A stretch of 64,000 bases of DNA from Pisaster brevispinus (lineage: Eukaryota; Echinodermata; Asteroidea; Forcipulatida; Asteriidae). Position 1 is the first letter of the stretch; every line of letters begins with the position of its first letter. A program made the position numbers and the translations under genes. The notes beneath the pieces were generated by a model. It did no database searches. It worked only from the letters and a program-made list of their open reading frames with translations, and was not told where the DNA came from. This document shows, piece after piece, positions 35,446 through 60,708 of the stretch. The stretch spans positions 18,188,000 through 18,251,999 of the forward strand of contig JAMKCF010000008.1 of assembly GCA_023634235.1 (NCBI GenBank). Direction: 5' to 3'.

Positions 35446-37611
35446 TGTCAACGAATTTAAATCTCTAAAGATCGCCTCCGGGCCACTGTTTGGGGATCCA
35501 AACTTCCCTGGTGTCCGTTTGTGAATGCTGCGGCCTGAGATGCTGCTGGTACCCGTTGTCACCTCGCTAAATGTGGATGGATTCGACGTTCTTGGTGAAA
35601 ATACTGTGACAGTTTTTTGCTGTTTACTCGACAAGTAGACACTGTATTCAGCTGAATTGTTTTCACAGGTGGCTTTTGTATCTTTCCTTATAATTTGGCC
35701 TCTAAATCAACATCACCTTGTCAAAACCCAATATATGACCCCACCTTTATTTTAGGAGGTTGTTTATCTTTCAGTTTCCCCTTAGTGGAATAATATCTAA
35801 TAGATCTATTATGTTTATCTGTCTATCAATCTGTAAATCAATTTGGTTACCTTTATGTATCAAATTGTGTACACCTGTGCAAAAGGCAGTTCTGGCCCGA
35901 TTCTTCATTGTTGTAAGGGTAGGGCATTTCTTTTCTTCGCAAAGTGTTGCTGTGCGAGGGAAATCTTAAGTACTGGAACATTTCAAAGAGCAGCAAGACA
36001 TTGTGGCGACTGCCTCTAGACTATATTGCATCCATAAAGTATTAAGCCAGACAGTGTTTCTATTAGCCTTTTTGGGGGTATGGTGAGACACTGCGGGAAT
36101 GCACCGTTTGATTTGGGTGTCTACAGACAGATTTACCCCAAACCAAACAGCGCCCTCGTAATGTGTCCACCATACCGCAAAATAGTTAATTGTGTTTTGT
36201 TAATTGAATTATTCAGCAGCGTGTTTGCCTCTGGAGGGCTGTGTAATATCAGGGTCTCTGCGGATCCTTCAAGAGTATTAAGACGTCTCAAATTCAGTTA
36301 TTTGAAGTCTTTACACAATTGGATGAAGCGTGTAATGAATTTTCTATCAGCTCAAAGAGAACCAAATAATGCTACGTGTAAAACAAAAACAAAATATGAG
36401 CGGTTGTAGCTGTCTTCTCCCCTGCTTTGTTCACTGATATTTGGTCTTAAATTGTGGTAAGTGTAGCATTAAAAAGGTCTTTAAAAGTCTTAAATTTGAC
36501 TTTTGAAAGTGTGCAGATACCACGAATAAGTATTTTACTACACGTATACTGGTTCATATATCAACCATGTAACATTAACCTTTGACATGTTTCCAAGGGC
36601 CACACACAGAGCCTGGAGTTCCTGCATGCACCTTTGTACACAGCTCAAAGGAGGGAATAAAGATAACATATTAAATTGTATGGTGATTGCGATAAACAAA
36701 TTTGTATGGAATTAATCTTTAAATATGAATAACAAAACAGGGAAATCTCATAATGTGTCCAGCGGTTAGTTTTACCATTCTTCGTGATTTGATGTGATAT
36801 AATTATGTTTATTAGGTTTGTATTGCATTGAGGAATTCAAAGTGATATTGCAACGCTGGCAACCAGGTAGTTTGAACTCCCTCTAAACTTTTGTAAGTTT
36901 TCCCCCTCGATTTAGTTGTGTGCTGATGCCCAAACGTGTTGGGTATTTTCATACAGCATTTACAAATTCCAATGGATAATTAAATGTGTGAACTCAATTA
37001 TCCAGGAATTTTTTGTTGGTTTTTTATTACAACTTTAAATGCTCAGGAGATTTTGAACAACTATCATTACTTTATGTGACCCTTAAATAAATTGATGGAT
37101 GAAGACACAATGGGTATGTTACTACATAATCAATGAGGCTAATGTGCACTTCAATTATAGATTGAAGTTCAAAAGTTATCTTCAATTTTATTTGATTGTT
37201 AAGCCCCAGTATACCTAGACTATCAGCCTTTCAGTTTGAGACATTACTTCAACATAAAATTAGTTAGAAACTTTGCACAATGGTTAACCATTTTGGCAAA
37301 TATGGCCAAGCTGAATTAATTGCTTTGACAATGGCTTTTTCCAGAACAGTGAAAGCCCCCCTGTTTCAACATTGTTGTTGCAGCCAATGCTTGTAGCCAA
37401 AGCCGAAGTCGCTTCATCTGGATGTGGCTTATCTTTCCATGAGAGTCATTTGTGAAATAGCTTGAACATTGAGGTAACTTTGTTGGCAACAAATTAACGA
37501 CAATCAACTGTCGACAGCTGTCCCATTTGATTCCCCCATTTTCCATCACATACTCGTTAAAAAATTGCATTTGAAATAAAAATTACTTGAATTTATTTGT
37601 CCTTATTATTC
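35446..37611. other. Intergenic region between OPLAH and the glycosidase
   Basis: No supportable gene. A minus-strand open stretch at 35434-35634 (Ser/Thr-rich) and a plus-strand one at 36080-36409 lack recognisable domains or splice context. The 3' UTR of the minus-strand glycosidase must run leftward from 37611, but I cannot fix its poly(A) site. Confidence 0.4.
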
Positions 37612-39679
37612 TTACAGCTCTGTCTTGATGTTATCCTGCCACGCTGTAAAGCCGTTGTTTTTTATTATCTCAGCAAATGTTTTAGCTGATTCTCTAGGTG
37701 TCCGAGGTCGCTCGGGGTCATCAAAGTTGACCTCATAAAGACCAAACTTCTCACGGTAGCCTTCTGCCCATTCAAAGTTATCCATGAGTGACCAAGCGAA
37801 GTAACCCTTGACATTGACCCCGTCAATCAGGTGGGCTAAGAGTGTAAAAGAGAGAACATAACACTGTTATACACGATATGAGCTGCCATTAGCATTTAGG
37901 TTCCGATAAAAGTTAACTGAAAATCACTCCAAACTTGAGCTTAGTGTGCTTTTAGAGGACGCCCAGTAGTTTGTGAAATATTGTGGAGATGTCATGTCGG
38001 AAATAAGAGAGATAAAGCTAATCATTGCCATTCTAATTGTGCAATGAGTAGAATACAGAAATTCAAATCGTTCCTTAACGAGCGTGTGGATTTGGCCTTT
38101 GTTTGTTATTGGGATAAATTCAAATTCAAAAACTTGAGTTTAAAATGCTTTCATAATGATGACTGCTTTTGACACCATGTATGTGTCACCAACCCTAATT
38201 GTATGTTATGAAAACCTCGTGATTGACACACAATAGGGTTATGGGGTTAGAATTAGGAAAGTACAATAGGGGTGTCGGAACATAGCAGATAAAGTGGTGG
38301 GACCTTCACAACTTGTCATTCACCCCCTTGCATCTTAACTCTGAGTGTGTCTTACCTTTGAGTACCTCATTTATGTAGGCCTTGAAGTACTTGACTCTTA
38401 ACTCATCCTTGATGTCCATCTCACTCTGTGACATCCCATTCTCTGTGATGTAAATGGGTACATCTCCATAATTCTCCTTGATCCATCCTAGCAGCCGCCT
38501 CATCCCCCACGGTACGATGCTCAGCCAAGACGAGGCAGCTTTCGGCCATGCATCATCTTTTGATATCTCCATGTCAAAATCTAACATAAAGCTAGCGATG
38601 CGCGGATGAGCTGTGGATTTGTGGTTCACATTGGTTGTTGTGTAGTGATTCAAACCGAAGAAGTCAAACGTCCCAGCAATCATTCTTTTCTCACTCTCTG
38701 AAAATGTAGGAAGTCGAGATGTTGTCAAACCCTGAAGACGACTGACATTAGCCACGTATTCCTTCATTATGGCGGGGTAATCTCCATCAACAAATACTGG
38801 ATGTGCCAACCAGCCCATATAGAGATCGGACATTCTTTTAGCTGCTAACTGATCACCATATGAATCCGTCTTGGGTTCAAACCAATCCGAGTTGAAGACA
38901 ATCGATACCTTACCCCCTTGCTTTGAGCGATACTTTTTGTCATAGATATGCCAGGCATTTGCATGGGCTTTGATTGATGTATGAGCAGCTTTATAAGCCC
39001 CATATCCACTATGCTTCAATCCAGGAGCATGTATGCCAAACTCATACCCGAAAACTGTAAACACAATTTGCTCGTTAAATGTTACCCACAGTTTAACCTT
39101 GTCGCCAAACTCTCTGAAGCAGATATCAGCGTAGTCACCGAAGTACACAGCCATCATTTCATTCTCCCAGCCACCAATGTCCTGAAGGGCTTGAGGAAGA
39201 TCCCAATGGTAGAGAGTCACCATAGGTTCGATTCCAGCCACTTCTAAGGCAGTAAGAACTCTCTTGTAGTAATCCACACCAGCTTGGTTGAAGCTCTCGA
39301 GAGTACCCGTTGGAAGAATCCGAGGCCAAGAGATAGAGAAGCGGTATGCCTTCACTCCAAGCTCTTTCAGCATTTCTATATCTCTTTCTATCTTGTTGTA
39401 GCTGTCACATGCAATATCCCCTGTCTGATTCTGGTAGACTTTGCCTTCTGAATGACTGAAAGAATCCCAGATGCTTGGACCCTTCCCGTCCACATCCCAA
39501 GCACCTTCAATCTGGTAAGAGGCTGTTGCTACTCCCCACAAGAAGTCATCAGGGAATTCTCCAATGAGAAACGTATCCCGTTCCGGGTCTTGGAAAGCAT
39601 CAAAGATGAAGCTGCTCTCAGATGACGCAGCAATGACAAATGGGTATGCAACAGCGAGAACCAGTGCAAGGTAATGCAT
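37612..39679 (-). CDS. Secreted glycoside hydrolase family 1 (beta-glucosidase / lactase-like)
   Basis: Two exons on the minus strand: 39679-38356 (441 codons plus one base) and 37835-37612, joined in phase 1 across a GTAAGA...TTAG intron. The protein has 515 residues, the usual length for one complete GH1 domain. ATG at 39679 opens a signal peptide ([19 protein letters not shown]). Family landmarks: [16 protein letters not shown] (about 46-61), [13 protein letters not shown] (113-125), [12 protein letters not shown] (156-167), the acid/base motif TFNEQ with Glu203, [11 protein letters not shown] (340-350), the nucleophile motif YITENG with Glu413, and in exon 2 [19 protein letters not shown] and [11 protein letters not shown]. 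Both catalytic glutamates are present, so the enzyme should be active as a retaining beta-glycosidase. The usual NEP reads NEQ. There is no membrane tail. Substrate cannot be read from sequence; digestive or lysosomal beta-glucosidase, lactase-like and myrosinase-like enzymes are all possible. Confidence 0.93.
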
Positions 39680-41240
39680 CTTGAAACACTCGCCTTACCT
39701 ACAAGTTTTAAAAAGTGAACATTGTTAACATTCAAGACAGGTGCCTGTTCAATGTGCTCACTTGATCAAGTGTACCAAATGGCTTGTTGTTTATCTTGAA
39801 TTGGATGGAAGGATTGTTTGAGTGCTGACTATAAATCTGCATATCATTGATACAATCTCTGATTGTAGCTCTTTGTGTTTGATAATGGTGGTACACACAA
39901 TGCAAATTCAGATCCTTATTATCAGTGGGTTAGTGAATTTGTTTTTATGTATATTCAGTTTGCAAATAATGTGCTGTGCCCGGGACATGCCTTAAATGAG
40001 CCCAGGAAAAAAAAACCTGCAACCTTTGCAAAAAATGTTTTGAAACATTGAAGAAATAGTTTGTGTACTACTCCCTATATATATGGAGTAGTATAGAAAA
40101 TGTTTCTTTCTGTACCATAGTCGCTATGATAGGGAGTAGTATATACAAAATATTTCTCCTATGATAGGAGAAATAATTTGTGTACTACTACTCCCTATCA
40201 TAGGGACTAGTGTACAGAATATTTTCTTATCATGTGTAACCCCTAACTGGAGAATCGATCAGCCTAAAAGCTCTGGGACATAGTCACAATTGAAAAGCTA
40301 AACCATGGGCTGACAATGAGCCAGCGAACTATAACATACAATTTTTAAAGGGGGACAATCAATTTGGGGTACACCATTTTTTCAAGGGGGTGCTTAATTC
40401 TATATGGCCTCAAAACTGTCGCTCCCATTTGCATTTTTCCTTTGAAGCTTGTTTTCAGTACTCATGTTATTCAATTTACTATCAATTTAATATATAAGAT
40501 AACCTGACCTGGAGGCTAAACAAAGACACTGTCTAGTCTGCATGTAAATAAAATAAAATAAAAAAAATTAAAAATTGAAACATTGAAATTACAAACCATA
40601 CAAACATTTATTGCATAAAAAAGTTTTTAAAAAATAAAGAAATGGTCCAGACTTCAAATGAGGAATTTACGGACATCATTTTATTTTTATATATTATGTT
40701 ATTAATTTCTTATTTATTTATTTTAAATTTTTTTTATGTTTTTATTTTTTTTATGGGGGGTGCCCCCCCCTTACTACCGTTAGCATAACATACAATAATA
40801 AGATGGAAGGTGTTGTGTAATGGCAAAAATAAAGGACGATAAAGATCGCTGTAACCCTCTTTCGAAAGCACGGCTTGGGGGATTGGAATAAGCTCCCCAT
40901 CCGATTGAAGCCCCGTCCGTAAGGAAAGCATGCGTCTTCTAAATAAACTGACGGAGCCAAAGCCCAAGCCAAACCCGTACCCGCCTGTGTGTGTGGACCA
41001 GACTCTGGTCTGGATATGTACCCGGGCCTGACAACAGAGTAGAGGGTTCATTCATGCCGTCATGGACGCCAATAAAGACCTAGTTTTTCTTCATCCATGG
41101 CATGGTATAGGCATAGGCATGGAGGTAGAAATAGGCTACTAGTTACAGACAGGGCTAGTACTCAGTACTACTTATTAATACTATAACATAGTGATTCCAA
41201 TTCATACTTTTATTACTTACTTTTTACCGTGATTACAACG
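39680..41240. other. Upstream region of the glycosidase
   Basis: No gene is supported. It holds an 80-bp palindrome (40124-40203), AT-rich sequence at 40480-40760, and a minus-strand open stretch (40734-41051) without known motifs. I cannot place the glycosidase promoter. Confidence 0.4.
40124..40203. repeat. 80-bp palindrome
   Basis: The arms CTATGATAGGGAGTAGTA and TACTACTCCCTATCATAG close a near-perfect inverted repeat centred on TCTCCTATGATAGGAGA. A related smaller palindrome (TACTACTCCCTATA/TATATGGAGTAGTA) lies at 40066-40096. Confidence 0.85.
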
Positions 41241-41248
41241 TCTTCGAT

Positions 41249-41643
41249 CAGTAAATCATTATCAGCTCGACCAAGGCAAGCTTCTTGCTGTCGACATTCA
41301 GGGTGTACACATCAGTACCATTTCCACGAAGGAAAAATTGCAATGTCTGTCAATATGACTTAAAATATATAAATGAAAATTCCCATACCGGTAGGCCTAG
41401 TGGCAGACGACAACACTGGCTTCCGTTGTTGCGACCTGTGACCATTATAAACTCGGTGCACGCTGTGACTGCAAGGTTCAAGGATGCTTCTTGACCTTTG
41501 CAGCTCGTCATCACTGGATTGGGTGGAAGTTTAGCGCGTGTTTTGAATTCTACCCGTTTTGCTGTTTTCATAAAGTTGTAGGGCAAAGAGTGGCATGAGT
41601 CGGTGTAAATGAAGAATTTAAAGTAAACTAAGCTTATTCTCAC
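41249..41643 (-). other. Possible coding segment of unknown kind
   Basis: A minus-strand open stretch encodes KLPPNPVMTSCKGQEASLN and TGRNNGSQCCRLPLGLP, with paired cysteines. Forty-two bases after that point a second open segment (LRGNGTDVYTLNVDSKKLAL, ending in TGA near 41249) continues in the same phase if a 42-bp GTATGG...GACAG segment is removed. That intron would be unusually short, and I recognise no family. It could equally be a decayed exon or chance. Confidence 0.25.
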
Positions 41644-41732
41644 CCTCGATTTGGGTTAGAGGCACATTCTTCATTCTCATAATTTTAAATCATCTGCGAA
41701 AGAAACTTACAGGACATTTTGGTACCGTCACT

Positions 41733-41945
41733 AGCAGGGGCGCAACCAGCGGGGTCACAGTTGGGGAGGAGAAAGTCCCCCTGCCCCCGGCTCAGAACTC
41801 CTGCCCCCCTTCCCCCTTAATAAATGAGATTGAAAAATGCCAAAACTTGAAATTGATACCTCAAATTAATACTTACTTTTATTTGCCCCACATGACCCCC
41901 CCCCCCCACCTCTGCTGAAAAATATGTAGTCACGGCTATGTTTTT
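41733..41945. mobile_element. Possible MITE remnant with G/C tracts
   Basis: GCAGGGGCGCAACCAGCGGG at the left and a run of Cs followed by CTGAAAAATATGTAGTCACGGC at the right resemble the ends of short hAT-like elements. Similar text occurs at 26770-26840 and 44028-44403. Confidence 0.3.
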
Positions 41946-43542
41946 AGTTACAGTTTGTCATCCAATACAAGTACAACTACGTAGCAGAATTCAATACCAA
42001 TTAAATTTTGCAGTTTAATTTGCTTTTATTGTTAGGGTGTCACATACTTGTTGTTTAACATTATGCTAGATGATAGTACTCAATACTGGTAAATAATTTT
42101 AACAATTATATCCCTTTGATTAGGAAAGGTGTGTTCTGTGTCTCTCTTACTTGCACGCATTTCGGTTCCACTTCATTCCTTAATCTGATATACAAACAAT
42201 TATTGATTTCTTGAAAATTAAATATTTATAACGGCAAGTCTACTTTTGAAATCTAAAGATAGTTTATTTTACTCTAAAACAACGAGAAAAAAAGAAAGGA
42301 TAAAAACGGCAACATTTAATTATAACTGAAGAAGAAAATAGTTTATATGGATTACTGTCGTATTGTTTCATTTATAGGTGATCACTTGACATCCTAAGCT
42401 CAACTTATTTGAACATGCTAAACCACGTTAGTTTGGAGCGATAAGCACTGCAAAACTGGTGGGTTAAACTCGCCACCTAGATGTTGTCACACGTGTTTAC
42501 AAATTAACTAGTTTTTTTAGATGTCAGTGCCAATAAATCCCAATAGTAGCCTTAGCATAATGAATACACTTCAAGCAACGTTCCAACCACCCGCTGGTAA
42601 TAGCATTTTTTTATGAACCAAAATATTGACAGTCAGATAATTAGAACATATTCAACAGTTTTGGAGACAAATTAATTACTAATTTTATTTGATTTACATG
42701 AAACGGTTATAAGTGCTTTATATTGATCACTGCATGAGTTCCTGAGTCATAATTCATCGATCTAAGCCAGTTTAGAATGACGAGAATGGTATTTAAAACT
42801 ACACACATCAACAAACATTTGAATTTTTTAAGCAATGATATTTTGTTTTTCGTCCGCTAAATCTTCAGCAAAGAAAACTTGAGGGCACTTTCCAGTCACT
42901 GTTTCCAGAATAGACTTGTTGATCTCAGCAGGATTGAAAGTTAATGCTACGACATGACTTCTTCTGTATTAAGCAAACTCTATCACTACCATGCTTTATA
43001 GATTGTTATAAATTGTAATTAATGACGGTAAACTAAAAGGGAAGGTCTAAGACGGTGTTTTACGTCTAAAACATCGAGGCTTTAACACGTCACACAAATC
43101 TATCACCACAAGATATAAGATTGTAATGTGCAAACAATACAATGTGTAGCTATTGCTTTTCATTGGTATTGGTGCTGTGCTGCAATTCGTGATTCTTACA
43201 TTGACGTTATTTATAATATATATATTATTTACTTGTTTTAATATAATTAAAAAAATCACATAATTATACATAGAGCTTATTACACTTGTTCACTAACTAG
43301 CTGATATTGTAACAATTGCACAGCCATGGCACTAGATATAGTAATAACGTTTCTATGAAAGGTAATCATAATTACCTAATAAAGTAGAAGCTAGAAGCTT
43401 TTAAGGCTTTGTGCATAGCGGTCAGGACCTGTTTATGATATAGGGGTGATTTTCCCAAGTAGGCAGTTTGAGCTATAACGGGGTTGTGCATGATAATTTA
43501 AGCCGTGAGAAAATAGATTAAGCTGTTACAAACTGCTATACC

Positions 43543-43643
43543 AATGGCCTGACGTTTCGATCCTAGCAGAGTCTTCCCCAAGGCTAAACAGAAAGACTCC
43601 AGAGGAAGACGTGACTCTGCAAGGGTTGAAACGTCAGGCCATT
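43543..43643. repeat. Inverted repeat with hammerhead-like arms
   Basis: Two 31-bp arms (43543-43573 and 43613-43643) are inverted repeats matching at 28 of 31 positions, separated by 39 bp. Read outward, each arm contains AAGACT...CTGC...GAAACGTCAGGCC. This resembles the stem II, GAAA and minimal stem III part of the small hammerhead ribozymes carried by Penelope-like elements. The CUGANGA box is mutated in both arms. The annotation as ribozyme-derived is inference. Confidence 0.45.
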
Positions 43644-44027
43644 AATTTGTTTTAACTTAGTTATGATAGCAACTAAATATTTACACGCTGTTGCTACAGA
43701 GTCTGTAATACTAATATCAATCACTTCGATGGGTTCTTTATTTTGTAGTTTGTCATATTTAAAAGAAAACCAATAAACAACCCAAAACCTCACTAGAGAC
43801 TATAAGAGACATTTGTTCGTTTTAAAAGACAGAGAAGTCCACAATCTCTAAATGTCGATCAATAATATACTTCAACTACCTTTGGTACAACATGTCATAT
43901 TAACTTTCGTTTAAGGTGTAAAGTATTAATTCACATTCACTATTAACTTTCAATGGCTGCTACCTAAACACCAATAGCTCCGTAATAATATAACCTATCC
44001 AAACAGAATTCAATACTATAGGACAGT

Positions 44028-44403
44028 GGCGTGATCAGCGGAGGAGGAAGGGGGTATGCAGAACCCCCTCCCCTTGCCAACCCCCACCCCCAAAAAATGA
44101 AATGAAATGAAATGGACAAATAAATGTAAAAAAATATATACATACATATAAATAAATAATAATAATAACATTAAAAAAAGTTAATAATAATAAAAAATAA
44201 ATAAATAAAAATTAATAAATAAACGAACCAATGCACAGATGAATGGCTCAACTTTTGCTAATTGGTAGTCATCAACAGGAGACTTCTTCAGTAAAGATAC
44301 CCCTGAACTAGATTAGAACATTGTACAGTTTCCTCTATCAAAAAGCCTACCAAATTATGTCTTTGCCCCCCCCCCCGATGAAAACGTCTGGATACGCCCC
44401 TGA
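44028..44403. mobile_element. hAT-like MITE with A-rich core
   Basis: The left end CAGTGGCGTGATC and the inverted right end CAGGGGCGTATCC match at 10 of 13 positions. This is the CAGxGGCGTA form often seen at hAT-type element ends. The interior is G/C tracts plus AAAT/AAT microsatellite (44098-44225). No clear 8-bp target duplication was found. Confidence 0.4.
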
Positions 44404-44699
44404 ATACTGCTACTTATTGCTGACTGACTGAATCAGTTCGAAATCTCTGCACAAGGTGTTGGATGTTCTCCAATAGTCTAATGTCAAATATTGTTTTTTT
44501 TAACAAGCCCTATTCTTTTGAGATAGGTATTTGTATATTAAGTTTTATCAATGCTTGTTGAAGTTAGTAAACTAACTAACTGGCGTTCAGATTAATTGAC
44601 TGTTTTCCCAAAAGGTCAGAAAGTAAATTAGCTTGTTGTTTCTCTTAATCAAATAAACACTGCTGTGGTACATAGATTGTAGAATGTTCGTTGATACGG

Positions 44700-57689
<12,990 letters not shown>

Positions 57690-59560
57690 GATGCTCTTAG
57701 GTTGACCACCTCAGGTCAAACTGACCACTCCTGATAGGTTCTTAGGTATGGCTCTGACTTCCTAAGGAATGCCGTTTTAATAAGCTTAAGTGGCGATGAG
57801 AAGTAACGCCATCACAAATTAACAACCCATTGTCTGCCTCATTAAGTTAAAACACTGACAGCAAAACACGGGCGAGTTCATTCTTAATTAGGGTGTTTGC
57901 TTTCCATTCTTCAATTGGGGATGAAGAACCATGTACTTGTTTATACAAACATGTACACTAAAATTTGCCTCTGTGAACAGTGTCAACCTTATCAGTACAT
58001 CGGTAACAGCAAAAAAAAAGAAGAAGAAAAAAAATAAAAACAACTAATAATAATAGGAAGAAGAAACAGGCAGTAGATAAAAAACTAGTTGGAAATACCA
58101 CGGTGAATTTATGTGGAAAATGTGCACCGTCGTAATTAAATAAAAACTCACAGCTTTGAAAGACCATGTAACCCTCGTTACAAAGGAGTGACCGTGTACA
58201 CATTCCAGGTCAGCCTGGCAGGCGACACAGCACACTGGTCATATGGAAACATTTTACAATTTAGTGTCTCATAATTTCCACTTAAATTTAGGAGTGACAA
58301 CAATTAAGGGCTGCGTTGCCTTGGGTTGGGCACTTTGGGCTGTAAGAAGCAAAGCGTTTGGTATGAAACTAATTTGGTCGGAAAGATGTTTTAAAACTGA
58401 AATAATGGTTCACACAAATATCTCTCAAAAATAGCATGGCTTTCCTTTTTCTTCGAGAACTGACACGGTCTGCCATTTTGTTGAGTCAAACATTTTGGCT
58501 CTACGAAATGGCGGACCGTGTATTTCACGAAGTAGAGAGAAACCACACAATTCCGACTTGTTGAATAACACACTCAGAAAGCTGATTTAGGTACGACTAA
58601 TCTTTATTTGCCTAATCATTACTAAACATGTGTATATTTGTAGAATAGTTAAAAGTACGTTGTCTATGGGTCATAATGCAAACCAAGCTAGTTTAAGATA
58701 AAACATTTTTTTTTTACAAAGTTACGATGATAGGTGAATTTTCTCGTCTTCCAACCATCAAAAACAGCTTGATGAGGCACTTTTTAAAAAGGATATGGTG
58801 GTTTCGGCATATTGGAATGTTAAGGCTACAGCAAGAGTTTGTCTGTTTCTAGCAAATTCTAGCGCTATTATCATTACTGATTTAGTAAAAGTTTGTTTAA
58901 TGCAACCACCAGGCTGAATATATAGTATACATATAGAGAAAAAAATTGACTTTAAAAAGATAAAAATGTGCATGGAGATTTATCTACACAACTTCAATTA
59001 AACAAAAAAGCAAACATTTGAAAGAAAAAACCCTTAAAAAGGTTAAAATAAAATCTGTGGCTATCTGTAGTTGCTTTGCATTTATTGTTTTTTTGGGCAA
59101 AAAGTTGGGCCGTGACGTTGCAATAGAAGGGTCCATAGCTGCTTTATTCCAACATGGAGGTATAACAAAAGCAACGCCCCACAAATGACGAAAAAGTATT
59201 GCCATTTTGACGCACGCCATCAACGGCAGAAGTCTAGCTAGTTTTTATGAAACAGTAAAGTTGAGGCTTGATTTGTTATTTTTTTTTATAATTACGAACA
59301 ATCCAGAAGTTTAAAAATATAAAATTACAATTAAATGGTAATAAACGAACACATTATATACATTTTTAAATATGCATTCCCGTCAGCAATGCTTTCTTTA
59401 AGTAACTGTTGAATAATACAAACAGAAAACCAAAGAACAATTCATCTAAAACTAAAATCTTAACTATAAGGACATTTCACGAATGTATTTAAATGACAAA
59501 ATCGACCCCGAACAAAGATTTACCAAAAAGTGAGACCGCCATCATTAAGTGTATGGCTTA
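57690..59560. other. Region upstream of gene A
   Basis: No supportable gene. It includes a 61-bp inverted repeat at 58463-58523 (ACACGGTCTGCCATTTTG against AAATGGCGGACCGTGT). The gene A promoter should lie in the first few hundred bases to the right of 57690. Confidence 0.45.
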
Positions 59561-59729
59561 GTTGGTAGAGCACCGGGTGTCCAAGGCAAATCTGTCCCCC
59601 GGAGATTGTGGAAATTAATAAATGGCTGACGGGGGTGATTCAAAAGAGGGCGCTGGCCTAAGAATGTGTACATAGTTCACCAGTTCGCCATATATATATA
59701 ATACATATATACAATTAGTAGGGGAGATG

Positions 59730-59768
59730 GCCTTAGCTTTCAATCCCAACCGGACCTTCGTCAGAGGC
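59730..59768 (-). ncRNA. Hammerhead-ribozyme-like motif beside a Penelope-like fragment
   Basis: On the minus strand the bases read GCCT, CTGACGA, a short hairpin (AGGTCC...GGGATT), GAAA, GCTA, AGGC. CUGANGA and GAAA are the two conserved hammerhead boxes. GCCT pairs perfectly with AGGC as stem I, and AGCT would give the minimal self-complementary stem III reported for small Penelope-associated hammerheads. Weak points: an extra A before stem II, G-U pairs or a mismatch in stem II, and an orientation opposite to the neighbouring reverse transcriptase ORF. Confidence 0.35.
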
Positions 59769-59879
59769 ATAAACAAGAACAAACACAAACATATATTTAT
59801 AGCAAAAAGAGGAGCAAGATGGATTAAGGGAGAGTATCCAGAAAAAGCGGGAAAATCTCTATATATATATATATATATA

Positions 59880-60708
59880 ACTCAAAGAGTCATGCTCTAA
59901 TCAAGAGTTTGAACATTTACAAGATATCATTCTGTCTAACGTCAATCACCTACGGTCCACCCTATTGGACAAACAGAACAAGAAACGCATGAATGTCCAA
60001 GCTAACCATAAGAAATACATTCATAGGCGTTTCCACAGTAAGAGGCCAACTATTGTTCCTGATACTGACAGGTCACTAGTTGCACCACGTACAGTAGTTA
60101 ACCTATCTGACAAAGTTCTAACCGACCCACAGGTTAAACTCCTCTCAAGGGGTCTTAAATTTTGCCCCACACCCAGAGAACCGGACCAACTGTCTTTTCA
60201 ACAAGACATGGCCCAATTCAACCGTAGGTTACGCCTACGTGAATATTTTCATGTAGAGCCCTCCACAGAGGACGAGTCATCTGTGGACGTCCAACCCACC
60301 CGCAACCGCTTCAAGGAGAAAAGTAGTTGGGTACCCCCTAAGAACCGAGATGTGGCTCTTGATACCTACATCAATTCAGTCAGCTCCGAGGTTCTTAAGG
60401 TCCCTAACACCTTGGCACCAAACAACCTCCCCCAAGATGAACGTCATGCTCTAACACAGCTCCGCCAATCACCAGACATAGTGATTAAACGTGCTGACAA
60501 GGGGTCCGCAGTTGTAGTCATGAACACACATGACTACATAGCTGAGGGCCTCAGACAACTCAGCAACACTGATCATTATATTGAATGTGACACTGACCCT
60601 ACTCAATTATTTTCCAAACAAATCAGTGACACCTTGGTTAGAATGCACAATGCCAACGGTATCGACAAAGATAGCTATCCAGCCCTATGTTGGCGGTCTC
60701 CCTATTAG
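59880..60708 (+). pseudogene. Penelope-like element, N-terminal part of the ORF
   Basis: An open reading frame of about 275 codons whose text fits the region before the reverse transcriptase core of Penelope-like elements: NLSDKVLTDPQVKLLSRGL, KFCPTP, FNRRLRLREYF, LPQDERHALTQLRQSPDIVI, then KRADKGSAVVVMNTHDYIAE. The frame has no good start at its left and ends at 60708, where it runs into the SINE-related core at the sequence AGCTATCCAGCCCTATG. The catalytic reverse transcriptase and GIY-YIG parts are absent, so it is a truncated, inactive copy. Confidence 0.8.

Noticed and set aside
36080..36409. 109-codon plus-strand ORF downstream of OPLAH
   Set aside because: No family features; possibly repeat-derived. 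Not enough to call a gene.
40734..41051. 105-codon minus-strand ORF
   Set aside because: No recognisable motif and no splice or poly(A) context; it ends in T-rich low-complexity sequence.
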